Below, in pieces: positions 39,138-48,233 of a stretch of 64,000 nt of DNA. The stretch is from Ahrensia sp. (lineage in GTDB: Bacteria > Pseudomonadota > Alphaproteobacteria > Rhizobiales > Rhizobiaceae), in the NCBI GenBank assembly GCA_002706335.1, contig PAKZ01000026.1, positions 1 through 64,000 on the forward strand, written 5' to 3'. Position 1 is the first letter of the stretch, and each line of letters begins with the position of its first letter. A program made the translations under genes and the position numbers. Below the pieces are notes generated by a model. It did no database searches. It saw only the letters and a program-made list of their open reading frames with translations, and was not told where the DNA came from.

Positions 39138-39872
39138 ATGGCATCCCCTCTCGTGTCCATCGTCATTCCCTGCCGGAACGAGGCGGAAAACCTCCCGATC
39201 CTGCTCGGTGAGATCCGTTCGGTCATGGAAGGGCGCGACTACGAGGTGATCGTGGTCAATGACGGCTCCACCGACGCTACGGCGGAGGTGCTGGCGGAAG
39301 AAGCCGCCCTGCCCGGTTTTACGCTGAGACATCTGCGCCACGACCGCAGCGCGGGCCAGAGCCTGGCACTGCGCTCGGGAGCTTTCGCCGCGCATGGCGC
39401 CATCGTCGCGACGATCGACGGCGACTGCCAGAACGATCCGCAATATATCCCGGTGCTCGTCGATGCGCTGGTCGCGGCTGGCGAGGACGCCGGGATCGCG
39501 GCGGGCCAGCGGCTCAAGCGGCGCGACTCCAAGGCCAAGCAACTGGCTTCGCGCTTCGCCAACGCGCTGCGCGGCGCGATCCTGAAGGACAATACGCGCG
39601 ATTCCGGCTGCGGCCTGAAGGCGGTGAGGACCGAGATCATGCGCCGCCTGCCCTTCTTCAACGGGACCCACCGATTCCTGCCGGCGCTGGTGATCCAGGA
39701 GGGGTACGCAGTGGTGCACTGCGACGTGGTCGATCGGTCCCGCCGGCATGGCAAATCGAATTACGGCATTTTCGACCGCGGATTGCGCGGCGCCCTGGAC
39801 CTGCTGGGCGTCTGGTGGCTCGGCAAGCGGCGGAAGATCGTGCCGCGGGTAGAGGAAGTACCTCATGGCTGA
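39138..39872 (+). CDS. Family 2 glycosyltransferase (polyprenyl-phosphate sugar transferase type)
   Basis: This 244-residue GT-A enzyme has SIVIPCRNEAENLPILL, VVNDGSTDATAEVL and TIDGDCQNDP, with Asp pairs for metal and donor, and HGKSNYG near the C-terminus. It resembles dolichol-phosphate-mannose synthase, which loads a sugar onto a polyprenyl phosphate at the inner membrane. It lacks the C-terminal membrane helices of some homologues. It overlaps the next gene by 8 bases. Given the UDP-uronate genes downstream, a galacturonate or similar sugar is a plausible donor (inference). The 226 bases upstream hold nothing I recognise. Confidence 0.87.
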   Translation: MASPLVSIVIPCRNEAENLPILLGEIRSVMEGRDYEVIVVNDGSTDATAEVLAEEAALPGFTLRHLRHDRSAGQSLALRSGAFAAHGAIVATIDGDCQNDPQYIPVLVDALVAAGEDAGIAAGQRLKRRDSKAKQLASRFANALRGAILKDNTRDSGCGLKAVRTEIMRRLPFFNGTHRFLPALVIQEGYAVVHCDVVDRSRRHGKSNYGIFDRGLRGALDLLGVWWLGKRRKIVPRVEEVPHG

Positions 39873-40203
39873 TCTTTTCAACCAGCTTCTTTCCTGGTTT
39901 CACACCGTCTTCGTCGAATCCTTCGACGGATGGGTCGCGCTCGGCTTCGTCGCCCAGATCTGCTTCACGATGCGCTTCGTGGTGCAATGGATCGCGTCGG
40001 AGCGCGCGAAGCGCTCGGTCATGCCGATCGCCTTCTGGTTCTTCTCGCTGGCCGGCGGAAGCCTGCTGCTCATCTACGCCATCCAGCGCAAGGATCCGGT
40101 GTTCATCGCCGGCCAGGGCCTTGGCCTGATCGTCTATGTGCGCAACCTCTGGCTGATCGCCAACGAACACAGGGCGGCGCTGCCGGAACCCGACGCGAAG
40201 TGA
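39865..40203 (+). CDS. Small membrane protein like the LpxB N-terminal domain (LAB_N)
   Basis: This 112-residue protein has three membrane helices: GWVALGFVAQICFTMRFVVQW, VMPIAFWFFSLAGGSLLLIYAI and FIAGQGLGLIVYVRNLWLI. It matches the lipid-A-disaccharide synthase N-terminal domain, which occurs as a free small protein next to GT2 enzymes. It may hold the polyprenyl-linked substrate or flip it; that is inference. It is translationally coupled to the GT2 gene. Confidence 0.85.
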   Translation: MADLFNQLLSWFHTVFVESFDGWVALGFVAQICFTMRFVVQWIASERAKRSVMPIAFWFFSLAGGSLLLIYAIQRKDPVFIAGQGLGLIVYVRNLWLIANEHRAALPEPDAK

Positions 40204-40352
40204 TCCGGCCGGCTTACGCTGGCTCCATCCACAGCACTTGCCGCGCCGAAGGATGGTTTGATACTGCGTCGCGAAAGTAATATGAGACCGACGACCGCGC
40301 CAAAGCCGCGATCTTCCTTCGACGGGACCGTTTCAGCGGGAAAGGACTGGCC

Positions 40353-41699
40353 ATGAAAGTGACGATGATCGGAGCCGGCTATGTCGGACTGGTTTCGGGC
40401 GCGTGTTTCGCCGATTTCGGCCACGAAGTAATCTGCGTCGACCATGATCCCGCCAAGCTGGACGCGCTGAATTCCGGCCGCATGCCGATCTACGAGCCGG
40501 GGCTCGACGCACTGGTGGCAGGCAATTCCAGGCAGGGACGGCTGGTCTTTTCCGGCGACCTCGCCTCCGCGGTCGCTTCGGCCGATGTCGTCTTTATCGC
40601 CGTGGGCACCCCGTCGCGCCGCGGCGACGGCTATGCCGACCTCTCCTATGTCGAACAGGCGGCGCGCGAAATCGCGCGTTCGATGGACGGTTTCACCGTC
40701 GTGGTGACCAAGTCGACCGTGCCCGTCGGCACCGGCGACGATGTCGAGCGGATCATCCGGGCCGAAAACCCGGAGGCCGATTTCGCCGTTGTCTCCAATC
40801 CGGAATTCCTGCGCGAAGGCTCCGCCATCGACGACTTCAAGCGCCCGGACCGTATCGTCATCGGCACGACCGACGAGCGCGCCCGCAAGGTGATGCAGGA
40901 AATCTACCGGCCGCTCTTCCTCAATGCCGCGCCTGTCCTGTTCACGGAGCGCCGCACCGCCGAACTGACCAAATATGCCGGCAATGCGTTTCTGGCGATG
41001 AAGGTGACCTTCATCAACGAGATCGCCGATCTTTGCGAGCGCGTCGGCGCCAATGTGCAGGACGTGGCGCGAGGCATCGGCATGGACGGCCGCATCGGCC
41101 CGAAATTCCTGCATGCCGGGCCCGGCTATGGCGGCTCCTGTTTCCCGAAGGACACGCTGGCGCTGGTCAAGACGGCGCAGGACGCGGAAAGCCCTGTGCG
41201 CCTGATCGAGACGACCGTCGCCATCAACGACCAGCGCAAACGCGCCATGGCGCGCAAGGTGGTGCGTGCCTGCGGCGGTTCGGTACGGGGCAAGACGATC
41301 GGCGTGCTCGGCCTGACCTTCAAGCAGAATACCGACGACATGCGCGAGGCGCCGTCGCTCAACATCATCCAGGTGCTGCAGGACAATGGCGCGAAGATCC
41401 AGGCCTATGACCCGGAAGGCATGGACCAGGCGGCGCAGCTGCTCGACAATGTGACCTTCTGCAAAACCGCCTACGAGACCGCCAAGGACGCGCATGCGCT
41501 CGTGATCGTCACCGAATGGGACGCCTTCCGTTCGCTGGATCTGGAAAGACTGCGCGAGACGATGGAAAGCCCGGTGCTGGTCGACCTGCGCAACATCTAT
41601 AACCCGGCTCAGGTCGAGGCGGCCGGCTTCACCTATGAGAGCATCGGCCGGGGATCGAATGGCTGGATGGTCGACACGACGAGCGAAGCGGCCGAATGA
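40353..41699 (+). CDS. ugd: UDP-glucose 6-dehydrogenase
   Basis: This 448-residue enzyme oxidises UDP-glucose to UDP-glucuronate with NAD+. Visible are the Rossmann GAGYVGLVSG (7-16), KSTVPVGTG, the NPEFLREGSAIDDF loop, catalytic Lys in YAGNAFLAMKVTFINE, catalytic Cys in GYGGSCFPKD near residue 263, and KQNTDDMREAPS. The next gene uses its product. Confidence 0.96.
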   Translation: MKVTMIGAGYVGLVSGACFADFGHEVICVDHDPAKLDALNSGRMPIYEPGLDALVAGNSRQGRLVFSGDLASAVASADVVFIAVGTPSRRGDGYADLSYVEQAAREIARSMDGFTVVVTKSTVPVGTGDDVERIIRAENPEADFAVVSNPEFLREGSAIDDFKRPDRIVIGTTDERARKVMQEIYRPLFLNAAPVLFTERRTAELTKYAGNAFLAMKVTFINEIADLCERVGANVQDVARGIGMDGRIGPKFLHAGPGYGGSCFPKDTLALVKTAQDAESPVRLIETTVAINDQRKRAMARKVVRACGGSVRGKTIGVLGLTFKQNTDDMREAPSLNIIQVLQDNGAKIQAYDPEGMDQAAQLLDNVTFCKTAYETAKDAHALVIVTEWDAFRSLDLERLRETMESPVLVDLRNIYNPAQVEAAGFTYESIGRGSNGWMVDTTSEAAE

Positions 41700-41730
41700 T
41701 CCTCATCTTTCCCGCCCTGCGCATTCCGAA

Positions 41731-42756
41731 ATGAAGATCCTCGTCACGGGTGTCGCCGGTTTTATCGGCTTTCACGTCGCAAGGCGCCTGCTGGAACGAG
41801 GCGACACCGTCATCGGCGTCGATTGCGTCAACGACTATTACAATCCGGCGCTGAAAGAAGCTCGGCTCGCGCGGCTCGAAGACCAATCCAGGAAGTCCAA
41901 CACGGCCGGCTATCGCTTCATACGGGGCGATATCGTCGACACGGCGCTGGTCGACCGGTGCTTCTCCGACGAGCGGCCCGACCGCGTCATTCATCTCGCG
42001 GCGCAGGCGGGCGTGCGCTATTCGCTCGAAAAACCGATGAGTTATGTGCAGACCAATGTGGTCGGCTTCGCCAACATGCTCGAGGCGTGCCGGCACAATG
42101 GCGTGCAGCATCTGACCTATGCGTCCACCTCGTCGGTCTACGGCGCCAATACGCACATGCCCTATAGCGAGCATGACGGCGCATCGCACCCGCTGCAGCT
42201 CTATGCGGCGACGAAGCGGTCCAACGAACTGATGGCGCATTCCTACAGCCATCTGTTCTCGCTCCCGACGACGGGTTTGCGGTTCTTCACGGTCTATGGT
42301 CCCTGGGGCCGCCCGGACATGGCGCCGATGAAGTTCGCGAAAGCGATCTTCGCCGGAGAGCCCATCGACCTCTACAACAATGGCGATCATTCGCGCGATT
42401 TCACCTATGTCGACGATATCGTCGACGGGGTGATCGCCGCGAACGACCGAATCGCGGAGGCGGATTCAGACTGGGACAGCGACGCCGCCGATCCCGCATC
42501 ATCGAACGCGCCCTACCGGATCTACAATATCGGCAATTCGACGCCGGTGCGGCTGCTCGACTTCATCGCAGCGCTGGAAGAAGCCATCGGACGGCCGGCC
42601 AAGCGGCGCATGTTGCCCGCCCAGCCGGGCGATACCCATGCGACCTGGGCCGACGTCTCGCTGCTGAAGGATGCTGTGGGCTATGAGCCCAAAGTGCCTG
42701 TCGCGGTGGGTGTCAGGCGCTTCGTGGAATGGTACAGGGAGTACCATCAGGCCTGA
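41731..42756 (+). CDS. UDP-glucuronate 4-epimerase
   Basis: This 341-residue extended short-chain dehydrogenase has TGVAGFIGFHVARRLL (NAD site), STSSVYG and catalytic YAATK. FFTVYGPWGRPDMAPMKFAKA and YNNGDHSRDFTYVDDIV are typical of epimerases making UDP-galacturonate from UDP-glucuronate. ATG at 41731 directly precedes the Rossmann motif, 31 bases after the ugd stop. With ugd it provides UDP-GalA, used in rhizobial lipid A, core or capsule. Confidence 0.92.
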   Translation: MKILVTGVAGFIGFHVARRLLERGDTVIGVDCVNDYYNPALKEARLARLEDQSRKSNTAGYRFIRGDIVDTALVDRCFSDERPDRVIHLAAQAGVRYSLEKPMSYVQTNVVGFANMLEACRHNGVQHLTYASTSSVYGANTHMPYSEHDGASHPLQLYAATKRSNELMAHSYSHLFSLPTTGLRFFTVYGPWGRPDMAPMKFAKAIFAGEPIDLYNNGDHSRDFTYVDDIVDGVIAANDRIAEADSDWDSDAADPASSNAPYRIYNIGNSTPVRLLDFIAALEEAIGRPAKRRMLPAQPGDTHATWADVSLLKDAVGYEPKVPVAVGVRRFVEWYREYHQA

Positions 42757-42794
42757 CGCGATCCGGCGGCGGCGCCAGTCCTCGGAAAACGGAA

Positions 42795-43610
42795 ATGGGT
42801 CTTACAACCAAGAGAAAGCTGGCCTGCTTCCTGCCTCAGGTTTTCAAACCGGAGGGAACGGGCAGGGTCGTGCGCCTCGGCAGCGACAACAAGGGCGGGC
42901 ATGTGGTTGCCGCCGACGCCGTGGCGAGCACGCGCCACCTCCTGTCGCTCGGGCTGGCGCCCAATCTCGAGTTCGAGATCGACTTCGCGGCGATGGCCCC
43001 GCTGCAAACCCTGCACGGCTACGATCCCGCCATTGACGGAGAGGGCCTCAGACGCGCGCGGCGGCGGGCGTTGATTCCGTTTCTCGGCAGCGCCGCGCAG
43101 CGACGCCGGGCGCTGGCGCGATACCGCGACTACAAGGCTGTCTTTATGGACAAGGGCGCGGGCTTCGTTCACCACAGGCAGGCGGTGGGCCTCGACGAGG
43201 GCATGATCGGGCTGGACGCGGCGATTGCGGCGCTTCAGTCGGAACCCGGCCAAACCTTCATCAAATGCGATATCGGCAGTGGCGAGTATGACATTCTGGA
43301 TGTGATCATCGAGAACAACGCCCTGCTGTCCGGCGTCGCGCTGGTGCTTCACCACGTTCCCGCCCACATGCGCGAGATCAAGGTTTTCCTGATGGCGATG
43401 CGGGAGTTCATGGCGCTCGACAACATGACTGCGGACAATATCGCCGGGCTCGACCCGGACAACGTTCCGATGAGTGTCGCGCTGTCCATGTCGGCGAAAT
43501 CGAGCGGCGACCTGGATATCCCGCTCGCCGGTGCGACAACGCGCTATCAGATCCTCAACGAGCCGAACGATCCCGGAAAGATCGAGCTGGAAATCTTCTA
43601 CGTCGACTGA
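42795..43610 (+). CDS. FkbM-like methyltransferase-family protein
   Basis: This 271-residue protein has RLGSDNKGGHVVAAD, LLSLGLAPNLEFEIDFA, LHGYDP, then TFIKCDIGSGEYDILDVII, resembling the FkbM methyltransferase core (K-x-D-(I/V)-E-G). It may act on an envelope sugar given the neighbours, but no activity can be asserted. Whether it is in the ugd operon is likely but not shown. The start has only a weak GGAAAACGGAA upstream. Confidence 0.6.
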   Translation: MGLTTKRKLACFLPQVFKPEGTGRVVRLGSDNKGGHVVAADAVASTRHLLSLGLAPNLEFEIDFAAMAPLQTLHGYDPAIDGEGLRRARRRALIPFLGSAAQRRRALARYRDYKAVFMDKGAGFVHHRQAVGLDEGMIGLDAAIAALQSEPGQTFIKCDIGSGEYDILDVIIENNALLSGVALVLHHVPAHMREIKVFLMAMREFMALDNMTADNIAGLDPDNVPMSVALSMSAKSSGDLDIPLAGATTRYQILNEPNDPGKIELEIFYVD

Positions 43611-44113
43611 TCGGGGGTTCCCGGAACCGCGGGCCCGCCGGTCGGAAAGGCGATCAACCCCTTATCCTTGACCTTGCGAATGGTCAGCGCCGAACGGACC
43701 GTGTCGACATTTTCCGTCGCGGTCAGCTCTTCGAGAACGAAAGTCTGGAAGGTCCGGAAATCCGGCGCGACGCAATGCAGCAGAAAGTCGCTTTCGCCGG
43801 AAACCATCCATGCTTCGCGCACCAGCGGCCAGTTGGCGGTCAGCGCCGCGAACGCCTTCAGCTCCGGGTCGGACTGATGATGCAGGCCGACCAGGCAGAA
43901 GGCGACGATTTCCTGTCCGAGCTTGCCGGTATCCAGAATCGCGCGATAGCCGGAGATGACGCCCAAATCCTCCAGCCGCCGAACCCGGCGCAGACAGGGT
44001 GGAGCCGAAATGCCGACCCGGCTCGCAAGTTCGACATTGGTCATGCGGCCATCGTCCTGCAATTCGCGCAGGATCGCGAAATCGATGGAATCGAGGTCGA
44101 TGGCGTCTTTCAT
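43598..44113 (-). CDS. lrp: Lrp/AsnC family regulator
   Basis: This 171-residue protein has an N-terminal HTH (LDSIDFAILRELQDDGRMTN; LASRVGISAPPCLRRVRRLEDLGVI) and a C-terminal ligand-binding RAM domain (EAWMVSGESDFLLHCVAPD). It senses an amino acid and controls metabolism. ATG at 44113 gives the usual short leader before LDxxD; longer starts exist at 44137 and 44170. It is divergent from trxB, an arrangement common in alphaproteobacteria. Confidence 0.9.
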   Translation of the reverse strand: MKDAIDLDSIDFAILRELQDDGRMTNVELASRVGISAPPCLRRVRRLEDLGVISGYRAILDTGKLGQEIVAFCLVGLHHQSDPELKAFAALTANWPLVREAWMVSGESDFLLHCVAPDFRTFQTFVLEELTATENVDTVRSALTIRKVKDKGLIAFPTGGPAVPGTPDQST

Positions 44114-44294
44114 GGCAAAACGCTTATTGCCTGCCATCGGATGCCGCAACAAAAATGGGAATAAACCCATCTTTCGCGCTGCGGGAACGCAACCTTCGTG
44201 GCGCGCAGGCTTGCGCCTGCGATATATCGCACCTTAATAACGCCAAGGAATTGCGGATGCGCAGATCTCGTGTCCGTTGTATTGAGGTAGGATC

Positions 44295-45272
44295 ATGACC
44301 GAAACCAAACACAGCCCGGTGCTGATCATCGGATCCGGCCCCGCCGGCTATACCGCCGGCATCTACACGGCGCGCGCCATGCTCAAGCCGATGCTGGTCG
44401 CGGGCATGGAACAGGGTGGCCAGCTCATGATCACCACCGACGTGGAAAACTATCCCGGCTATGCAGAGCCGGTGATGGGCCCGTGGATGATGGAGCAGAT
44501 GCTGGAGCAGGCAAAGAATGTCGGCACCGAGGTCATCAATGACGTCATCACCGAGGTCGACCTCGACGCGCGGCCGTTCCGCGCCGTCGGCGACAGCGGC
44601 ACGGTCTATACCGGCGACGCACTGATCATCGCCACCGGCGCGCAGGCAAAATGGCTCGGCATCGAGAGCGAGAAGACCTATATGGGTTACGGCGTGTCGG
44701 CCTGCGCGACTTGCGACGGCTTCTTCTATCGCGGCAAGGACGTGGTGGTTGTCGGCGGCGGCAACTCGGCCGTCGAGGAGGCGCTCTACCTCTCCAATCT
44801 CGCCAAGACGGTGACGCTGGTGCACCGGCGCAACGAACTGCGCTCGGAGAAGATTCTGCAGGAACGCCTGTTCGCCAAGGAAAACATCAATATCCTTTGG
44901 GACACGGTGATAGACGAAATCCTCGGCGCGAAGAACAACCCCGCCCTGCCCGCGGCGGTGAACGGTGTGCGGCTGAAGAACATCAAGTCCGGCGAGACCA
45001 CTGAAATGCCGATCGACGGCGTCTTCGTCGCCATCGGCCACGCGCCGGCTGTTTCGCTGTTCGAAGGCAGGCTGAAGCAGAAGCCGAACGGCTATCTGTG
45101 GACAGCGCCCGATTCCACCGCGACCAACATTCCGGGCGTATTCGCCGCGGGCGATGTAACCGACGACGTCTACCGGCAGGCGGTGACCGCGGCCGGTTTG
45201 GGCTGCATGGCAGCGCTGGAAGCAGAAAAATACCTGGCGGCCCAGGAAACGGAGCTGCAGGCAGCCGAATAG
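44295..45272 (+). CDS. trxB: Thioredoxin-disulfide reductase
   Basis: This 325-residue flavoenzyme passes electrons from NADPH to thioredoxin. FAD site GSGPAG (13-18), redox pair Cys137/Cys140 in ACATCDGFF, NADPH site GGGNSAVEEALYLS, and the C-terminal FAD motif GVFAAGDVTDDVYRQA are all intact. Length is normal. It is followed after 28 bases by the LysR gene, so they are probably co-transcribed. Confidence 0.97.
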   Translation: MTETKHSPVLIIGSGPAGYTAGIYTARAMLKPMLVAGMEQGGQLMITTDVENYPGYAEPVMGPWMMEQMLEQAKNVGTEVINDVITEVDLDARPFRAVGDSGTVYTGDALIIATGAQAKWLGIESEKTYMGYGVSACATCDGFFYRGKDVVVVGGGNSAVEEALYLSNLAKTVTLVHRRNELRSEKILQERLFAKENINILWDTVIDEILGAKNNPALPAAVNGVRLKNIKSGETTEMPIDGVFVAIGHAPAVSLFEGRLKQKPNGYLWTAPDSTATNIPGVFAAGDVTDDVYRQAVTAAGLGCMAALEAEKYLAAQETELQAAE

Positions 45273-45300
45273 GCCTCAGCTCGACCCGAGGGGGAGAACA

Positions 45301-46197
45301 ATGCCGCTCGACTGGGACAAGCTGCGCGTTTTTCACGCGGCAGCGGAAGCAGGCTCATTTACCCATGCCGGCGAAACGCTGCACATGTCGCAGTCGGCCG
45401 TCAGCCGGCAGGTTTCGGCGCTGGAACATGAAGTCGGCGTGGCGCTTTTCAACCGCCATGCGCGCGGCCTCGTGCTGACCGAACAGGGCGAATTGCTGTT
45501 TCGCACGGCCAATGACGTCTTCGTCAAGCTGGAGACAGTGCGCGCGCAGCTGTCGGAATCGACCGAGCGGCCTTCGGGCCAGTTGCGGGTGACGACCACA
45601 GTCGGCCTGGGCTCCGGCTGGCTGACCTATCGCGTCCAGGATTTCCTGGAGCTTTATCCCGAGATCCAACTGCACCTGATGCTGTCCAACGAGGAACTCG
45701 ACCTGAACATGCGGCAGGCCGATTGCGCGATCCGGCTTCGTCAGCCGTCGCAGCCCGACCTGATCCAGCGCAAGCTGTTCACGGTGCATTTCCATGTCTA
45801 CGCCTCGCCGGCCTATGTGAACAAATACGGCCGGCCGGAAACGGCGGAAGATCTCGACAAGCACCGCATCATCGGCTTCGGCGAACCGGCGCCTGCCTAT
45901 CTGATGGAAATGCGCTCCTTCCTGACGCTTGGCCGGCCGACCACCGAACCGCGTGTGCCGGTTCTGGAAATCAACTCGATCATGTCGATCAAACGCGCCG
46001 TCCAGCGCGGGATCGGCATCGCCATGCTGCCGGACTACGCGGTCGAACCGGATGCCGGGCTCGTCCAGTTGCTGGTCAACACGGAATTACCGACCTTCGA
46101 CACCTATTTCGTTTATCCGGAAGCCATGCGGAACAGCGCCAAGCTTCAGGCGTTCCGGGATTTCCTGATTTCGAAGTCGCGAAGCTGGTCCTTCTAA
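45301..46197 (+). CDS. lsrB: LysR-type regulator LsrB/VtlR
   Basis: This 298-residue LysR-type regulator has an N-terminal winged HTH (KLRVFHAAAEAGSFTHAGETLHMSQSAVSRQVSALE) and a substrate-binding domain with NEELDLNMRQADCAIRLRQPSQPDLIQRKLF. Both the sequence and the position behind trxB match rhizobial LsrB and Brucella VtlR, which control envelope, oxidative-stress and small-RNA genes needed in the host. GGGGGAGAACA precedes the ATG. The small RNA immediately downstream is a natural candidate target. Confidence 0.88.
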   Translation: MPLDWDKLRVFHAAAEAGSFTHAGETLHMSQSAVSRQVSALEHEVGVALFNRHARGLVLTEQGELLFRTANDVFVKLETVRAQLSESTERPSGQLRVTTTVGLGSGWLTYRVQDFLELYPEIQLHLMLSNEELDLNMRQADCAIRLRQPSQPDLIQRKLFTVHFHVYASPAYVNKYGRPETAEDLDKHRIIGFGEPAPAYLMEMRSFLTLGRPTTEPRVPVLEINSIMSIKRAVQRGIGIAMLPDYAVEPDAGLVQLLVNTELPTFDTYFVYPEAMRNSAKLQAFRDFLISKSRSWSF

Positions 46198-46247
46198 GTC
46201 TCATAACGCGAGACAAACATGCTCACGAGCTATGCATTCAGCGCATA

Positions 46248-46260
46248 TGTGCATTGCACA
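46248..46260. promoter_or_regulatory. LysR-type T-N11-A palindrome
   Basis: TGTGCATTGCACA is a perfect 13-base palindrome of the T-N11-A form bound by LysR-type regulators. It lies about 46-58 bases upstream of the predicted start of the small RNA, a typical position for activation, and 51 bases after the lsrB stop. Confidence 0.5.
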
Positions 46261-46305
46261 ATAATCATTTGAAAATTTCTTCGACGGTCCGCATATTCTA
46301 ATCAT

Positions 46306-46436
46306 CAAGAACGCGCCGTAACCTCCTCCCACGGACGTTCGAGATTTTCGAATGAGAAGGCTATCCTCCTCCCAGCCTTCCCATAAGTGAGACCGGGCCG
46401 CTATCCTCCTCCCAGCGCGCCCGGTCTTTTTCTTTT
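46306..46436 (+). ncRNA. Cuckoo/alpha-r14-type small RNA with three CCTCCTCCC loops
   Basis: Three consecutive hairpins each present CCTCCTCCC in the loop. Hairpin 1 is CCGT/ACGG (46316-46334), hairpin 2 GAAGGCT/AGCCTTC (46356-46380), and hairpin 3 AGACCGGGC/GCCCGGTCT (46390-46427). Hairpin 3 is followed by TTTTTCTTTT and is also the terminator. The loop motif is complementary to Shine-Dalgarno sequences and is the hallmark of the alphaproteobacterial cuckoo RNAs (CcsR in Rhodobacter, NfeR1/alpha-r14 in rhizobia). A weak TATTCT (46294-46299) suggests a start near 46306 and an RNA of about 125 nt, close to NfeR1. The exact 5' end is a guess. It would repress translation of many mRNAs with Hfq. 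Confidence 0.85.
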
Positions 46437-46445
46437 CAAACCGCT

Positions 46446-48077
46446 TTAGCTTCTCGCCGCAATCATGTCGGCTGCCTTTTCGGCGATCATGATGGTCGGC
46501 GCATTTGTATTGCCGCCAATCAGCGTTGGCATGATCGAGGCATCGACGACGCGCAGCCCCTCGATCCCTCGAACGCGCAGTTGGGGATCGACCACGGCCA
46601 TGTCGTCCGTTCCCATCCGGCAGGTTCCAACCGGGTGATAGACCGTGTCGGCGCGCCGGCGGATATGATCCATGAGATCGGCATCCTCCGTCACGCCCTC
46701 CAGATACACCTCCCGGCCGCGAAACGGCGCGAGCGCGGGCGCTTCGAGGATGCGACGCGTGAGCTTCGCGCCCTTGAGCAGCAATTGCGCATCGCGCTCG
46801 TCCGAGAGGAAACGCGGGTCGATCAACGGCGCGGCGCGCGGGTCCGGACCGGCGAGCCGTACCTCGCCACGCGAATTTGGCCGCAGAACGCAGACATGGC
46901 ACGAATAGCCGAAACCCGAATGCAGCTTGCGCGAATGATCGTCGACCAGCGCGGCGACGAAATGCAATTGCAGATCGGGTCGCTCCAGACCCGGCTCCGA
47001 GCAGACGAAGGCGCCGCCCTCAGCGCCCGGCGAGGCGACGAGGCCTGTACCGTCGCGCCGCCAGCGCAGGATCTCGCGCACCAGGTTCATAACACCGGCG
47101 GGGTTCAGGCCGAGCACGTCCCGGTCATGCGTGCGATAGCCAAGGATGAAATCGATATGATCCTGAAGGTTCTTGCCGACACCCGGCAGATCGAGGCGGA
47201 CATCGACGCCTGCCTGCTTGAGTTCGGCGCCGGGCCCGATGCCGGACAGGAGCAGCAATTGTGGCGAGTTGAACGAACCGCCGCTGAGGATCACCTCGCG
47301 GCGGGCACCAAGTTTGAATTCCTCCCGTCCCCTCCGAACCATAAGTCCGGTAGCGCGGTTGCCCTCGAACAGAATGCGCGTCGCCAGCGTCCGCGTCATC
47401 ACGGTCAGGTTCGGCCGGGCCATGACGGGATGGAGATAGGCGGCGGCGGCTGAGCAGCGCTCGCCAGTCCGGTCGGGATCGGTCTCGTTCGGGCGGAATT
47501 GCGTCACCTGATAAAGGCCTGCGCCTTCCTGCTGCGGACCGTTGAAGTCGTCGTTGCGCGGTATCTGCGTTTCGGCACAGGCCTCGACGAAGGCTTTCGA
47601 GATCGCGCGCGGTGTGCGCTGTTCGGAGACATAGAGAGGCCCGGCATCGCCATGCAGCGCATCCGCGCCGCGCTCATTGTTCTCGGCACGCCGGAAAAAG
47701 GGCAGCACGTCCCGCCAGCTCCAGCCGGGACAGCCCGCCTGCGCCCAGTCGTCATAGTCACGCGGATGACCGCGCGTATAGAGCATCGCATTGATGGCCG
47801 AGGAACCGCCGAGCGTCCGGCCGCGCGGCTGATATCCCCTGCGGCCGTTCAGGCCAGGCTGCGGCACGGTGTGATAGGCCCAGTTGTTGATGCTTCCATA
47901 GCCGGGCAGCATCGTGATGACGCCAAGAGGTGCGCGGATCAGGATATCCCTTCCATCGCCGCCGGCCTCGACAAGGCAGACGGTCACATCCGGGTTTTCG
48001 GTAAGTCGCGCCGCAAGCGCCGAACCGGCGGAACCGCCGCCGGCTATCACATAATCGAATTGCCCCGCCTCGCGCAT
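46446..48077 (-). CDS. GMC oxidoreductase (choline/alcohol dehydrogenase type)
   Basis: This 543-residue FAD enzyme has FDYVIAGGGSAGSALAARL (ADP-binding), GRTLGGSSAINAMLYTRGH (GMC signature 1), GGSFNSPQLLLLSGIGP (signature 2), the catalytic His in YHPVGTCRMG and GGNTNAP near the end. It oxidises an alcohol. Choline is possible, but the gene is not next to betB or betI, so the substrate is open. GGAGGAG precedes the start. It converges on the small RNA. Confidence 0.92.
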   Translation of the reverse strand: MREAGQFDYVIAGGGSAGSALAARLTENPDVTVCLVEAGGDGRDILIRAPLGVITMLPGYGSINNWAYHTVPQPGLNGRRGYQPRGRTLGGSSAINAMLYTRGHPRDYDDWAQAGCPGWSWRDVLPFFRRAENNERGADALHGDAGPLYVSEQRTPRAISKAFVEACAETQIPRNDDFNGPQQEGAGLYQVTQFRPNETDPDRTGERCSAAAAYLHPVMARPNLTVMTRTLATRILFEGNRATGLMVRRGREEFKLGARREVILSGGSFNSPQLLLLSGIGPGAELKQAGVDVRLDLPGVGKNLQDHIDFILGYRTHDRDVLGLNPAGVMNLVREILRWRRDGTGLVASPGAEGGAFVCSEPGLERPDLQLHFVAALVDDHSRKLHSGFGYSCHVCVLRPNSRGEVRLAGPDPRAAPLIDPRFLSDERDAQLLLKGAKLTRRILEAPALAPFRGREVYLEGVTEDADLMDHIRRRADTVYHPVGTCRMGTDDMAVVDPQLRVRGIEGLRVVDASIMPTLIGGNTNAPTIMIAEKAADMIAARS

Positions 48078-48233
48078 GTCTCCTCCCCGCCGTGGCCTCT
48101 GAACCCCGGTTGCATCCTATCCCATCACAATTCTTAAAACCGTTCGGAAAAAGCTGATTGGGAACGCGGGGCGCGGGCCGTTAGCGTCGGGACGCCGGGG
48201 GGCGACATTGGACCATTCAGGAGGACCGTCCAT

